Shown in pieces: positions 16,633 to 24,646 of a stretch of 39,808 bases of DNA. The notes below the pieces were generated by a model. That model searched no databases. It saw only the letters and a program-made list of their open reading frames with translations, and was not told the DNA's origin. Source of the stretch: G020354785 sp964461435 (GTDB lineage: Bacteria > Bacteroidota > Bacteroidia > Bacteroidales > UBA10428). The stretch covers positions 1 to 39,808 of the forward strand of contig CAYWUI010000030.1 in NCBI GenBank assembly GCA_964461435.1. The letters run 5' to 3'. Numbering within the stretch: the stretch's first letter is position 1; every line of letters starts with the position of its first letter. The position numbers were made by a program, and so were the translations under genes.

Positions 16633-16974
16633 TTATTTCTGAAATAAGTCTTGTAAAAAGTCAATAGCTCTCTTATCAACACTAGACTCAACAATTCTAT
16701 AAAGTTTCTGTAATATTTCAACAAATTCCCTGTTCAGCATTGTATCAATATTGAGTACAATCTCATTTATAGAAGCATTTTTTACATTAAAAATAAAGTA
16801 GTTTCTCATAGATGGGCCAATATACTGAATAGATATTATTGCTGTTTCACCCCTAGAAGTTTTTTTCTGACAAAAAAAAGTTGAAGGATTCTCTCTTTTC
16901 CAGGTTAATTTCCCCTCGTTTGTTGCTTTGATAAGTCCATTAATTATGCTTATATATTCTTTTGATGCTTCCAT
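16633..16974 (-). CDS. Hypothetical cytosolic protein of a two-gene module
   Basis: 113 residues from the ATG at 16972-16974, one base after the stop of the upstream membrane protein gene; an ATG 30 bases earlier would overlap that gene. The start MEASKEYISIINGLIKAT then NEGKLTWKRE resembles small hypothetical proteins that begin with a helix and a K/R-x-x-W segment. The rest alternates short strands (FFCQKK, AIISIQYIG, NYFIFNVKN) and a C-terminal helix. No domain is named. It is tightly coupled to the TM protein upstream, so the two probably act together. The function is unknown; defence or toxin-immunity roles are guesses from context. Confidence 0.6.
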   Translation of the reverse strand: MEASKEYISIINGLIKATNEGKLTWKRENPSTFFCQKKTSRGETAIISIQYIGPSMRNYFIFNVKNASINEIVLNIDTMLNREFVEILQKLYRIVESSVDKRAIDFLQDLFQK

Positions 16975-16975
16975 A

Positions 16976-17503
16976 TTATTTATAATCAATTGTTCTTTCT
17001 TCAAATTTGCCCATAAGTTCAGCTAATTGCCCAGATAAATCAGAGAAATCACTTTCAACTGCATTGTATACAGCATTGTCCACGATAACCTGTTCCGGAT
17101 CAATTGGTTTAACTTGTTTTAAATTAGCTTTTATGCTTGACAAGATATTCATAATTAAATTAATAAGGTTTTCATAAATTGCTTCCTCTCTAAATGGAGC
17201 AATAAGTCTTCTAACACGACGATTAGTTTCACTAAATAATTCTCTAGCAGTATAAAAATCTATTTCAGTATCAAGTCTTTCTAAGCGGTTAATGACTTCA
17301 GATAATTCAATTGTTATAGTTTGAATTTTCACCGTTTTTCCAGCTTCATGAGCAGCGTCTTTTGCTTTCCTTGCTTCAAAGAAGGCTCTTATTGCAAAAT
17401 ATAGGCTACCTATCGTCAATACTAAAAAAATCCAAAAATCAAATTTTTTCCAAAATGCTTTTAAAATATCGCTTACTAATTCAATTATTTCAGTTTCTGT
17501 CAT
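16976..17503 (-). CDS. Single-span membrane protein of a two-gene module
   Basis: 175 residues. One membrane span at about 22-42 (FWIFLVLTIGSLYFAIRAFF) is followed by an Ala/Lys-rich helix EARKAKDAAHEAGKTVK. A long, probably coiled-coil cytosolic part comes next: TIELSEVINRLERLDTEIDF, ETNRRVRRLIAPF. The arrangement (short outside tail, one span, helical cytosolic domain) recurs in hypothetical proteins found with a small cytosolic partner, as here. No enzymatic motif is seen. The gene leads the minus-strand run of the island and has a perfect -7 box 42 bases upstream. Confidence 0.65.
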   Translation of the reverse strand: MTETEIIELVSDILKAFWKKFDFWIFLVLTIGSLYFAIRAFFEARKAKDAAHEAGKTVKIQTITIELSEVINRLERLDTEIDFYTARELFSETNRRVRRLIAPFREEAIYENLINLIMNILSSIKANLKQVKPIDPEQVIVDNAVYNAVESDFSDLSGQLAELMGKFEERTIDYK

Positions 17504-17544
17504 ATTGCTGCTAACTACATTAAATAGATAATTCTATTCTATTC

Positions 17545-17552
17545 CAAAGATA
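17545..17552 (-). promoter_or_regulatory. Predicted -7 box for the membrane protein gene
   Basis: On the minus strand this reads TATCTTTG, a full match to TAnnTTTG, 42 bases before the ATG at 17503. A matching -33 TTTG is not at standard spacing (ATTG is 15 bases upstream). Confidence 0.35.
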
Positions 17553-17682
17553 TAAATAATTACTGTTCAATCCTATAATCTCACTCTGATTTGCAAATTT
17601 TCTGGAATTATTTATTTAAACAAAATCTTAATAGTAGTATATCAAAGAAATAGTCTTTGAAGCTGTATGCAAATTGTGTGCA

Positions 17683-17722
17683 AAATAAAAACGGCTTCCG
17701 GTGCAAGAATCCTGAAAGCCGT
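17683..17722 (-). terminator. Intrinsic terminator after tRNA-Val/folC
   Basis: ACGGCTT (17691-17697) pairs with AAGCCGT (17716-17722) across an 18-base loop. On the minus strand the stem is followed by a T-rich tract (TTTTTATTT). It lies 8 bases past the tRNA 3' end and would end transcription from folC and the tRNA gene. A T-run on the plus strand makes it possibly bidirectional. Confidence 0.7.
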
Positions 17723-17730
17723 GTTTTTAT

Positions 17731-17808
17731 TGGTGGGCGTTGCTAGATTCGAACTAGCGACCCCCTGCTTGTAAGGCAGGTGCTCTGAACCAGCTGAGCT
17801 AAACGCCC
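17731..17808 (-). tRNA. tRNA-Val (anticodon TAC), CCA encoded
   Basis: The minus strand folds into a full cloverleaf of 78 bases including an encoded CCA. The acceptor stem is GGGCGTT/AACGCCC, the D arm GCTC/GAGC, the anticodon stem CCTGC/GCAGG around CTTACAA (anticodon TAC), and the T arm GCTAG-TTCGAAT-CTAGC. The discriminator base is A. It follows folC by 61 bases on the same strand. The gene marks the edge of the AT-rich accessory island on its 3' side. Confidence 0.97.
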
Positions 17809-17869
17809 CTGAATAAACGCCCCTTAAAAGGCGATGCAAATATAAAGGATTTTTTTTAAAGAGAAACAC

Positions 17870-19177
17870 TTACCAGCCTTTTTCTAATCTTAAAAAGTCA
17901 GCTACAACATATGTGCTTCCCCCTATAAAAATCATGTCTTCGCTGCCTGCCGATGATCGTGCTGCATGGAAAGCTTCCCCTACAGATTTGTATGTCTCTC
18001 CTTTTAAATTATACGTGCCTGCTTTATCCCTGACTATATTCTCATCAAGGCCTCTTGGAATACCGGGCCTGGTAAAATAGTAGACTGCATCCCGGGGAAA
18101 AATATCAAGAAAATCGTCTATATTCTTTTCTTTAACAAAACCTATTATCATATGCAAATTCCTGCAAGGCGTGTTCCCAATCTGCAAAATTACAGGCTTC
18201 AGTCCTTCATAATTATGAGCGGTATCACATATTATACGCGGATTATGACCCACTACCTGCCACCTTCCATAAAGACCTGTATTTGCAACCACTTTTCTCA
18301 GTCCGTTATAAATATCAGTACCTGCTATCTCAAATCCTTTTTCCTTTAGCAGATCTATAGCGGCCAGGACTGTCATCAAATTCTTATTCTGGTAAGCTCC
18401 CAAAAGGTCAATCTCCAGGTCAGGATAATGGATATGCCCTTCTTTTGCAACATTAAACACCTGCATATCACCGGCCGTATATAACCCATAACCTGCAGAA
18501 TATATTTTATCGGCAAAATACAGGGCCGATGATTTTCTTCGGGCGGCTTTTATAAATACATCGTCTGTCCGGTCGTCAGATTCACCAATAATGACGGGCA
18601 CCGATTGTTTTATTATCCCTGCCTTCTCGTATGCTATCTTATCAAGGGTGTCACCCAGGAATTCCATATGATCATGCCCTATATTTGTTATGACAGACAA
18701 TACAGGATTAATGATATTGGTGGAGTCAAGCCTTCCTCCCAGTCCGACTTCAATTACAGCCACATCAACCTTGCTGGCTGCAAAATAATCAAGAGCCAGG
18801 AAAACAGAGATTTCAAAAAAAGAAGGCTCGATATCCCTGAAAAATGACATATGCTTTTCCACAAATTTTGCAACATATGCCCGGGGTATTAACTCACCAT
18901 TTATTTTTATTCTTTCCCGGAAATCAATTAAATGGGGTGATGTATGTAATCCTGTATTATATCCGGCACTGCTGAGTACAGATGCAAGCATATGACATAC
19001 CGATCCTTTGCCGTTGGTCCCCCCAACATGAATTGTTTTATATTTGTTATGAGGACTTTTAAAATAGTTATCAAGCTTAATGGTATTTTCAAGGCTGCCC
19101 TTGTAGGCGGCCTTCCCGATCCTCTGATACATGGGCAACTGGCTGTATAAATAGTCAACGGATTCCTGGTAATCCAT
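17870..19177 (-). CDS. folC: Bifunctional folylpolyglutamate synthase / dihydrofolate synthase
   Basis: 435 residues from the ATG at 19175-19177; a GTG three codons earlier would overlap the nitroreductase stop. FolC adds glutamate to dihydropteroate and to folates, using ATP. Mur-ligase-type motifs are clear: the P-loop GGTNGKGSVCHML (52-64), VIEVGLGGRLDSTN, ITNIGHDHMEFLGDT and IICDTAHNYEGL. The C-terminal glutamate-ligase domain follows, with FVKEKNIDDFL and the GSTYVVADFL end. Length is normal. It follows the nitroreductase gene with 2 bases between stop and ATG, so the two are co-transcribed, and the tRNA-Val gene follows. Confidence 0.95.
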   Translation of the reverse strand: MDYQESVDYLYSQLPMYQRIGKAAYKGSLENTIKLDNYFKSPHNKYKTIHVGGTNGKGSVCHMLASVLSSAGYNTGLHTSPHLIDFRERIKINGELIPRAYVAKFVEKHMSFFRDIEPSFFEISVFLALDYFAASKVDVAVIEVGLGGRLDSTNIINPVLSVITNIGHDHMEFLGDTLDKIAYEKAGIIKQSVPVIIGESDDRTDDVFIKAARRKSSALYFADKIYSAGYGLYTAGDMQVFNVAKEGHIHYPDLEIDLLGAYQNKNLMTVLAAIDLLKEKGFEIAGTDIYNGLRKVVANTGLYGRWQVVGHNPRIICDTAHNYEGLKPVILQIGNTPCRNLHMIIGFVKEKNIDDFLDIFPRDAVYYFTRPGIPRGLDENIVRDKAGTYNLKGETYKSVGEAFHAARSSAGSEDMIFIGGSTYVVADFLRLEKGW

Positions 19178-19179
19178 AC

Positions 19180-19689
19180 CTACCACTTTTCGTAATGTAT
19201 TCTTTCTTTCTTAAACCTGTCAGGAAGTTCCTTCTTTTCTGCAGGGTGTCCTACTGAAATTATTGAAAAGGGCTTAATATGTTCAGGGAGCTTAAAAAGC
19301 TTATGAATACCTTTGATCCTGTTTTCCCTGGGATATATGCCAACCCACACTGCTCCCAGTCCGGTTCCATGTGCTGCCAGAAGTATATTCTGGGTTGCGG
19401 CGGAGCAATCCACAGGGCCATAGCCCGCATCATGCTGAAGATTCTCATCCCAGCATACCAGTATTGCAACATCTGAATTTTCAAGCATCCGCCCGTTAGG
19501 ATGTATCTTAATAATTTCTTCAATAACTTTCCTGTCCCTGAATACAATGAAATGCCAGGGTTGCTTATTAACTGCAGAGGGAGCATACATTCCTGCCTTA
19601 AGAAGAGTTTCCACCTGCTTGTCCGTTACACTTTCACCTGTATATTTTCTTATACTTCTTCTGCTTATTATAGCTTCAATTACATCCAT
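19180..19689 (-). CDS. Nitroreductase family flavoprotein
   Basis: 169 residues. The N-terminal ISRRSIRKYTGESV and APSAVNKQPWHFIVF are the FMN-binding signatures of the nitroreductase family. The middle CSAATQNILLAAHGTGLGAVWVGIY and the terminal SVGHPAEKKELP complete the fold. Such NAD(P)H-dependent FMN enzymes reduce nitro compounds, quinones or flavins, and the natural substrate is rarely known. The gene is first in a pair with folC. The physiological role cannot be set from sequence. Confidence 0.92.
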   Translation of the reverse strand: MDVIEAIISRRSIRKYTGESVTDKQVETLLKAGMYAPSAVNKQPWHFIVFRDRKVIEEIIKIHPNGRMLENSDVAILVCWDENLQHDAGYGPVDCSAATQNILLAAHGTGLGAVWVGIYPRENRIKGIHKLFKLPEHIKPFSIISVGHPAEKKELPDRFKKERIHYEKW

Positions 19690-19709
19690 TTGTAAGAGTT
19701 TTATAATTT

Positions 19710-19717
19710 CAAATATA
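19710..19717 (-). promoter_or_regulatory. Predicted -7 box for the nitroreductase-folC operon
   Basis: On the minus strand this reads TATATTTG, a full match to TAnnTTTG, 20 bases before the ATG at 19689. No TTTG is seen at standard -33 spacing. Confidence 0.4.
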
Positions 19718-19763
19718 TAATAATAAAAATTATTAATTTTAAAGCAACACTAAATTAATTGAA

Positions 19764-21089
19764 ATGAGCAACAAGAAGATATTTGTTTTGGATACTAATG
19801 TTTTACTCCATGATTATAAGAGTATATATACTTTCCAGGATAATGACGTAGTAATACCAATAACCGTTCTCGAGGAACTTGACAGGTTTAAAAGAGGTAA
19901 CGATATATTGAACTTCCATGCCAGGGAATTTACACGCGAGCTTGATAGGCTCTCAGGTGACGGATTATTCGATGAAGGAGTTGCACTTGGTAAAAACCTG
20001 GGGCGGCTGACAATCGAGACAGGCAAGCCTTTTTCCCGCGTCATGCAGGAATCATTTCCCGAAACATCTCCGGATCACCGCATACTTGCTATTGCCGAAC
20101 ATGTACAGAAAAATAACAGTAACAGATCGGTTATCCTGATAACCAAGGATATAAATCTGAGAATGAAAGCCAAATCGATTGGTATCCTTTCACAGGATTA
20201 TGAAAGTGATAAAATCAGCAGCATAGCTGATATATATAAGAATGTCAGTGTAATAGAAAATATGGACTCTAAAATAGTCTCAGAGCTTTATGATACTTCT
20301 GAGGGCATACCGTTTGAAAATTTCAAAATAGATCTTGTCCCGATACCTAACCAGTACTTTATCCTGAAAAGCAATTCCTCGAGTGCATTAGTCCATTTTG
20401 ACCCCAATACAGGTACATTAAGCAGGGTATTGAAACAGAAAACTTATGGTATTGACCCCAGAAATGCCGAGCAGACCTTTGCTCTTGATGCTCTTTTACG
20501 TGACGACGTGCTACTGGTTTCTCTGACCGGCAAGGCGGGCACGGGAAAAACCCTTCTGGCCCTCGCAGCAGCTATACATCAGCGGCAGAAATTCACACAG
20601 ATATTCCTGGCAAGGCCCATTATTCCTTTGGCAAACAGGGATATCGGCTACCTTCCGGGAAATATTAATGAAAAAATAGGCCCCTACATGCAGCCCCTTT
20701 TTGATAATCTTGCAGTTATTAAAAACAAATTTACCCAGACAAGCAAAGAGTATCAAAAAATCGAAGAGATGCAGAAAGATGAAAAACTCATAATTACTCC
20801 CCTGGCTTACATCAGGGGCCGCAGTCTTTCACGAATATATTTTATTGTGGATGAGGCCCAGAACCTTACCCCTCACGAGATTAAAACAATTATTACCAGG
20901 GCCGGTGAAGGGACAAAAATGATCTTTACCGGCGACATAGAGCAGATTGACTCTCCTTACCTGGATGACAAATCAAACGGATTAAGTTATCTTACCGATA
21001 AAATGAAAGGGCAGAACGTCTTTGCACACGTGCACCTTATAAAGGGTGAAAGAAGTTATTTGGCCGATCTTGCTAGTAATCTACTATAA
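19764..21089 (+). CDS. PIN plus PhoH ATPase (YlaK/PhoH2-like ribonuclease-helicase)
   Basis: 441 residues. The N-terminal PIN nuclease domain (about 4-145) keeps acidic residues in VLDTNVLLHD (D10), LEELDRFK, SPDHRILAIA (D104) and LITKDINLR (D129). The C-terminal PhoH domain (about 225-441) has Walker A LTGKAGTGKTLLAL (256-263 core), Walker B YFIVDEAQN, sensor IFTGDIEQID and GERSYLADLAS. PIN-PhoH fusions are known as RNA-cleaving, RNA-unwinding ATPases. The gene starts a plus-strand run with sixA and ppk1, possibly linked by phosphate metabolism, though PhoH naming alone does not prove that. Confidence 0.93.
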   Translation: MSNKKIFVLDTNVLLHDYKSIYTFQDNDVVIPITVLEELDRFKRGNDILNFHAREFTRELDRLSGDGLFDEGVALGKNLGRLTIETGKPFSRVMQESFPETSPDHRILAIAEHVQKNNSNRSVILITKDINLRMKAKSIGILSQDYESDKISSIADIYKNVSVIENMDSKIVSELYDTSEGIPFENFKIDLVPIPNQYFILKSNSSSALVHFDPNTGTLSRVLKQKTYGIDPRNAEQTFALDALLRDDVLLVSLTGKAGTGKTLLALAAAIHQRQKFTQIFLARPIIPLANRDIGYLPGNINEKIGPYMQPLFDNLAVIKNKFTQTSKEYQKIEEMQKDEKLIITPLAYIRGRSLSRIYFIVDEAQNLTPHEIKTIITRAGEGTKMIFTGDIEQIDSPYLDDKSNGLSYLTDKMKGQNVFAHVHLIKGERSYLADLASNLL

Positions 21090-21132
21090 ATTTCTTTAAT
21101 TTGTAAAAAGTTTAACCCGGTATCTAAAAACT

Positions 21133-21651
21133 ATGAAGAAAAGAAAAACTTTGCACATAGTCAGACATGCAAAATCAAGTTGGGATTATATTGATATTTC
21201 AGATATTGACAGGCCCCTGAAACTTAAAGGGATACAAAATTCATACGAGATGGCAAGAAGAATTAAAATTAGGAATACCTTGCCTGACTTAATTATCACA
21301 AGTCCTGCAAACAGGGCCATTCATACTGCCATAATTTTTGCCCGTGTGTTTGAATTTCCGCTTAACAAAATTATTATTGAAGAAAAACTGTATGGAGCAG
21401 AAGAGGATTTTATTATGGATATGGTCAGAAACACAGATAATTCAATTTCATCGCTGATGATTATCGGCCATAATCCTGAACTCACTGATTTTGCTAACAT
21501 ATTTGTAAAAGATACAATAGAAAATATAGGTACAACAGGTATTGTTTCAATTGTCTTTGATGCAGATGACTGGAAGGAAGTTAATCAGAATAAGCTTATC
21601 TCAGAGCATTTTGATTACCCCAAAAAAAATTTACAGGTAGAATCATTGTAA
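21133..21651 (+). CDS. sixA: SixA-type histidine phosphatase
   Basis: 172 residues of the histidine phosphatase superfamily. The catalytic RHG-type motif is IVRHAKSSWDY (Arg11, His12). The second arginine is in ITSPANRAIHTA, and the second histidine in IIGHNPELTDFAN. The short length without a lid domain is that of SixA, which removes phosphate from phosphohistidine on HPt domains or PTS proteins. It sits 43 bp after the phoH-like gene and 57 bp before the ppk1 ATG. Bacterial genomes often place SixA-like or CHAD proteins beside polyphosphate enzymes, so a link to PPK1 is plausible. The true substrate is unknown. Confidence 0.88.
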   Translation: MKKRKTLHIVRHAKSSWDYIDISDIDRPLKLKGIQNSYEMARRIKIRNTLPDLIITSPANRAIHTAIIFARVFEFPLNKIIIEEKLYGAEEDFIMDMVRNTDNSISSLMIIGHNPELTDFANIFVKDTIENIGTTGIVSIVFDADDWKEVNQNKLISEHFDYPKKNLQVESL

Positions 21652-21679
21652 TCTTTTAAATTAAATTATTTAGTGCTTA

Positions 21680-21697
21680 TAATCCGTTACCGGATTA
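21680..21697. promoter_or_regulatory. 7-bp hairpin just before the ppk1 start
   Basis: TAATCCG-TTAC-CGGATTA is a perfect 7-bp stem with a four-base loop, ending 11 bases before the ppk1 ATG. No T-run follows on the plus strand, so it is not a terminator. It could fold in mRNA over the ribosome entry region or bind a regulator. Confidence 0.35.
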
Positions 21698-21708
21698 ATG
21701 GTAAATTA

Positions 21709-23769
21709 ATGCAGCGACAAAACAAAATTATAAACAGGGAATTAAGCTGGTTATCTTTTAATGAAAGGGTATTACAGGAAGCGCAGGATAAGAGTGTGCC
21801 TTTAATAGAACGGATAAGGTTTCTGGGCATTTTCTCGAATAATATGGACGAATTTTTTAAAGTGAGGGTCGCTACTATTAAGCGAATGATTGACATCCAG
21901 GTAGGGTCCAAGACCGTTGAAGGTGAGAAGCCTAAAATATTGATGAATAAAATCCAGAATAAGGTTATTCGGCTGCAACATAAATTTGAGTATACATACC
22001 ATCATATCCTCGGTGAGCTTGAGCATCATGACATTTTTATAATAAATGAAAAGGAACTTAATCCAAAGCAGGAAATATTTGTGAAAAAATATTTCAAAGA
22101 TAACGTCATGACTTATCTCTCCCCCATTATGCTGCAAAATGTCGACAAATTCCCCGATCTGAGGGACAAATCTATTTACCTGGCAACAAAGCTTACAAGA
22201 AGTGACCCTGCCTCCGAAACTGAATATGCAATAATTGAGGTGCCTACCGACGTCCTTCCCCGATTTATCTCACTCCCTTCAGATAATCACAGAAGATTTA
22301 TTATGTTACTTGAGGATATTATCAGGTATTCTCTCAGGGACCTTTTCTCTTTTTTGCACTATGATACCGTTAATGCATGGATAATAAAATTAACAAGGGA
22401 TGCAGAACTTGATATGGATAATGACGTGTCAAAAAGCTTCCTGGAACGCATCTCAAAAGGAGTCAGCGGCAGAAAAACGGGTCAGCCTGTAAGATTTGTT
22501 TTCGATAATTGTATTGCCAGGGATCTCATGGAAGTTATAATTAATAAACTTGACCTTGATGAAGATAATAACCTTATCCCCGGAGGGCGATATCATAACT
22601 TCAAGGATTTTATGAATTTTCCGAGAATGGAGGGAGATAACCTGCTATACAAAAAAGATATTCCCATTGGACACAAGTTAGTTGGGAGTCAGATAAGCAT
22701 TTTTGAAGCTATGGCAAAAAGAGATTTTATGCTTCATTTCCCATACCAGGATTTTAACATTTTTATCAGCATGCTTCAGAAGGCATCAATTGATCCCAGA
22801 GTTAAGGAAATATCAGTGACAGTCTATCGCGTAGCCCGCAACTCCAAGGTTATCAATGCTTTGATGACAGCAGCAAGGAACAGAAAAACAGTTAATGTGG
22901 TTATTGAATTGCAGGCAAGATTTGATGAAGAAGCAAACATATACTGGTCAAGAAGACTTGAAGAATCCGGAGCCAATGTTTATTTCGGAATCCCCGGCCT
23001 TAAAGTACATTCCAAACTGGTTTACATCTCAAGGAAAGAAGACAAAAAAACTATGGCTTATTCCTGTGTCAGCACAGGTAATTTTCACGAAGGAACGGCA
23101 GAAGTATATTCCGATTTAATACTGTTTACTACTGACCGCCGAATAACTGGTGAAGTGAAAAAAGTCTTTGACTTTTTTGCAAATACATACAAAAACTATA
23201 CATACAGACATCTAATTGCCTCCCCCCTTTATATGCGGAAGAAGATGTATGCTTTAATCGATAATGAAATAAAAAATGCCAAAGCAGGTAAGGATGCCTG
23301 CATTATACTAAAATTAAACAGCCTCGTTGATAAAGAAATAATTAATAAGCTTTACCAGGCAAATAATGCAGGAGTTAAAATAACATTAATAATAAGAGGT
23401 ATTTGTTCACTTATCCCCGGCATTGAAGGAATGAGTGAAAATATTAAAGCATTTAGCATAGTTGATAAATATCTTGAACATTCAAGGATAATTATCTTCT
23501 GTAATGGTGGCAATGAATTATATTATATTTCTTCTGCCGACTGGATGACCAGGAACCTGGACAGAAGAATAGAAATAACCTGCCCTATATACGATAAGGA
23601 TATTCAAAGGGAACTGAAAGACCTCATCAATATTCAGCTTAAAGATAATGTAAAGGCAAGGATAATAAATGAAGAGCAGGATAATCCTTACCTTATGTCC
23701 GATTCCGAAGAGAAACTCCGGTCCCAGGTCGAGTTATACAAATATTACCGGAACGAATTGGAAGAATAA
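21709..23769 (+). CDS. ppk1: Polyphosphate kinase 1
   Basis: 686 residues from the ATG at 21709 (MQRQNKIINRELSWLSFNERV); a GTG 12 codons upstream lies before a hairpin and is less likely. PPK1 makes polyphosphate from ATP and reverses the reaction. The N-terminal domain starts with the typical NRELSWLSFN; the centre has IFEAMAKRDFMLHFPYQDF. The active-site LKVHSKLVYI carries the autophosphorylated histidine at residue 434, followed by STGNFHEGTAEVYSD. The second catalytic half includes GICSLIPGIEGMSENI and SVVD-like IVDKYLEHSRI. It is preceded by sixA and followed 45 bp later by the suhB-like gene. Confidence 0.95.
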   Translation: MQRQNKIINRELSWLSFNERVLQEAQDKSVPLIERIRFLGIFSNNMDEFFKVRVATIKRMIDIQVGSKTVEGEKPKILMNKIQNKVIRLQHKFEYTYHHILGELEHHDIFIINEKELNPKQEIFVKKYFKDNVMTYLSPIMLQNVDKFPDLRDKSIYLATKLTRSDPASETEYAIIEVPTDVLPRFISLPSDNHRRFIMLLEDIIRYSLRDLFSFLHYDTVNAWIIKLTRDAELDMDNDVSKSFLERISKGVSGRKTGQPVRFVFDNCIARDLMEVIINKLDLDEDNNLIPGGRYHNFKDFMNFPRMEGDNLLYKKDIPIGHKLVGSQISIFEAMAKRDFMLHFPYQDFNIFISMLQKASIDPRVKEISVTVYRVARNSKVINALMTAARNRKTVNVVIELQARFDEEANIYWSRRLEESGANVYFGIPGLKVHSKLVYISRKEDKKTMAYSCVSTGNFHEGTAEVYSDLILFTTDRRITGEVKKVFDFFANTYKNYTYRHLIASPLYMRKKMYALIDNEIKNAKAGKDACIILKLNSLVDKEIINKLYQANNAGVKITLIIRGICSLIPGIEGMSENIKAFSIVDKYLEHSRIIIFCNGGNELYYISSADWMTRNLDRRIEITCPIYDKDIQRELKDLINIQLKDNVKARIINEEQDNPYLMSDSEEKLRSQVELYKYYRNELEE

Positions 23770-23781
23770 ATTCTATTGTTA

Positions 23782-23789
23782 TATTTTTG
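23782..23789 (+). promoter_or_regulatory. Predicted -7 box before the inositol monophosphatase-like gene
   Basis: TATTTTTG is a full match to TAnnTTTG, 25 bases before the ATG at 23815, with ATTG 21 bases upstream as a weak -33 box. It may give this gene a start of its own within the ppk1 run. Confidence 0.4.
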
Positions 23790-23814
23790 CCTCATCTTCT
23801 GAAATATTCATGAC

Positions 23815-24609
23815 ATGGACTATAGAAAGGTATGCGAACATACAATAGAAGTTGCCATGGAAGCAGGCAAGTATATTATTAGTAAATGGGGCAACTTCTC
23901 ATATGATAATATAGAAACAAAAGGAAAACACAATTTTGTTACAGAGGTTGACAAGGGAGCTGAAGAAAAGCTTATTAAGGGCCTGGGTAAGATAATCCCC
24001 GAATCCGGATTTATTGCCGAAGAAGGCACAACAGTTAAAAAGGGGAAGAAATTTAACTGGATAATTGATCCCCTTGACGGTACAACAAATTATATACATA
24101 ATGCACCCCCTGTAGCAATAAGCATAGCTTTGACAGAAAACGGACAGCTGATAACGGGTGTAATACTTGAGCTTACTCTTAATGAATGCTTTTATGCCTT
24201 TAAAGATAGTCCTTCATTTCTTAACGGAAAGGAAATAAGAGTATCATCAGTGAATAAAGTAAAAAACGCGCTAATTGCTACAGGATTCCCTTATCAAAAT
24301 TTTTCGCGGCTTCAGCCTTTTATGGAAACACTCAGCTACTTTTTTAATAATTCCCATGGCGTCCGGCGTATGGGTTCGGCTGCCACTGATCTGGCATATG
24401 TAGCAGCCGGAAGATATGATGCTTTCTATGAATATAACCTTAATCCATGGGATGTGGGAGCAGGAGCCTATATTATTCAGCAGGCCGGGGGCAAAATAGC
24501 CGATTTTAAAGGTGGCAACAACTACCTGTTTGGCGAAGAAATAATAGCTACCAATTATAATATCTTTAAAGAATTTCTTCGAATAGTTGGTAATTTTATG
24601 AATAAGTAA
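23815..24609 (+). CDS. suhB: Inositol monophosphatase family protein
   Basis: 264 residues, Mg2+-dependent phosphatase of the IMPase/FIG superfamily. The metal ligands are visible: Glu69/Glu70 in FIAEEG, Asp85 and Asp88 in WIIDPLDGTTNYIH, and the later Asp in NPWDVGAGAYIIQQAGGKIAD. The length is typical. Likely substrates are myo-inositol-1-phosphate or related sugar phosphates; SuhB relatives also assist rRNA transcription in other phyla. The gene precedes a lipid A-type acyltransferase by 37 bp and may be co-transcribed with it. The gene name follows family resemblance only. Confidence 0.9.
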   Translation: MDYRKVCEHTIEVAMEAGKYIISKWGNFSYDNIETKGKHNFVTEVDKGAEEKLIKGLGKIIPESGFIAEEGTTVKKGKKFNWIIDPLDGTTNYIHNAPPVAISIALTENGQLITGVILELTLNECFYAFKDSPSFLNGKEIRVSSVNKVKNALIATGFPYQNFSRLQPFMETLSYFFNNSHGVRRMGSAATDLAYVAAGRYDAFYEYNLNPWDVGAGAYIIQQAGGKIADFKGGNNYLFGEEIIATNYNIFKEFLRIVGNFMNK

Positions 24610-24646
24610 AATATTTGGATTATAAATAATACTATTAGCAGAATTA

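Noticed and set aside
17642..17869. 75-codon minus-strand frame across the tRNA-Val gene
   Set aside because: It covers the tRNA and its terminator; the translation is of structural RNA, not a protein.
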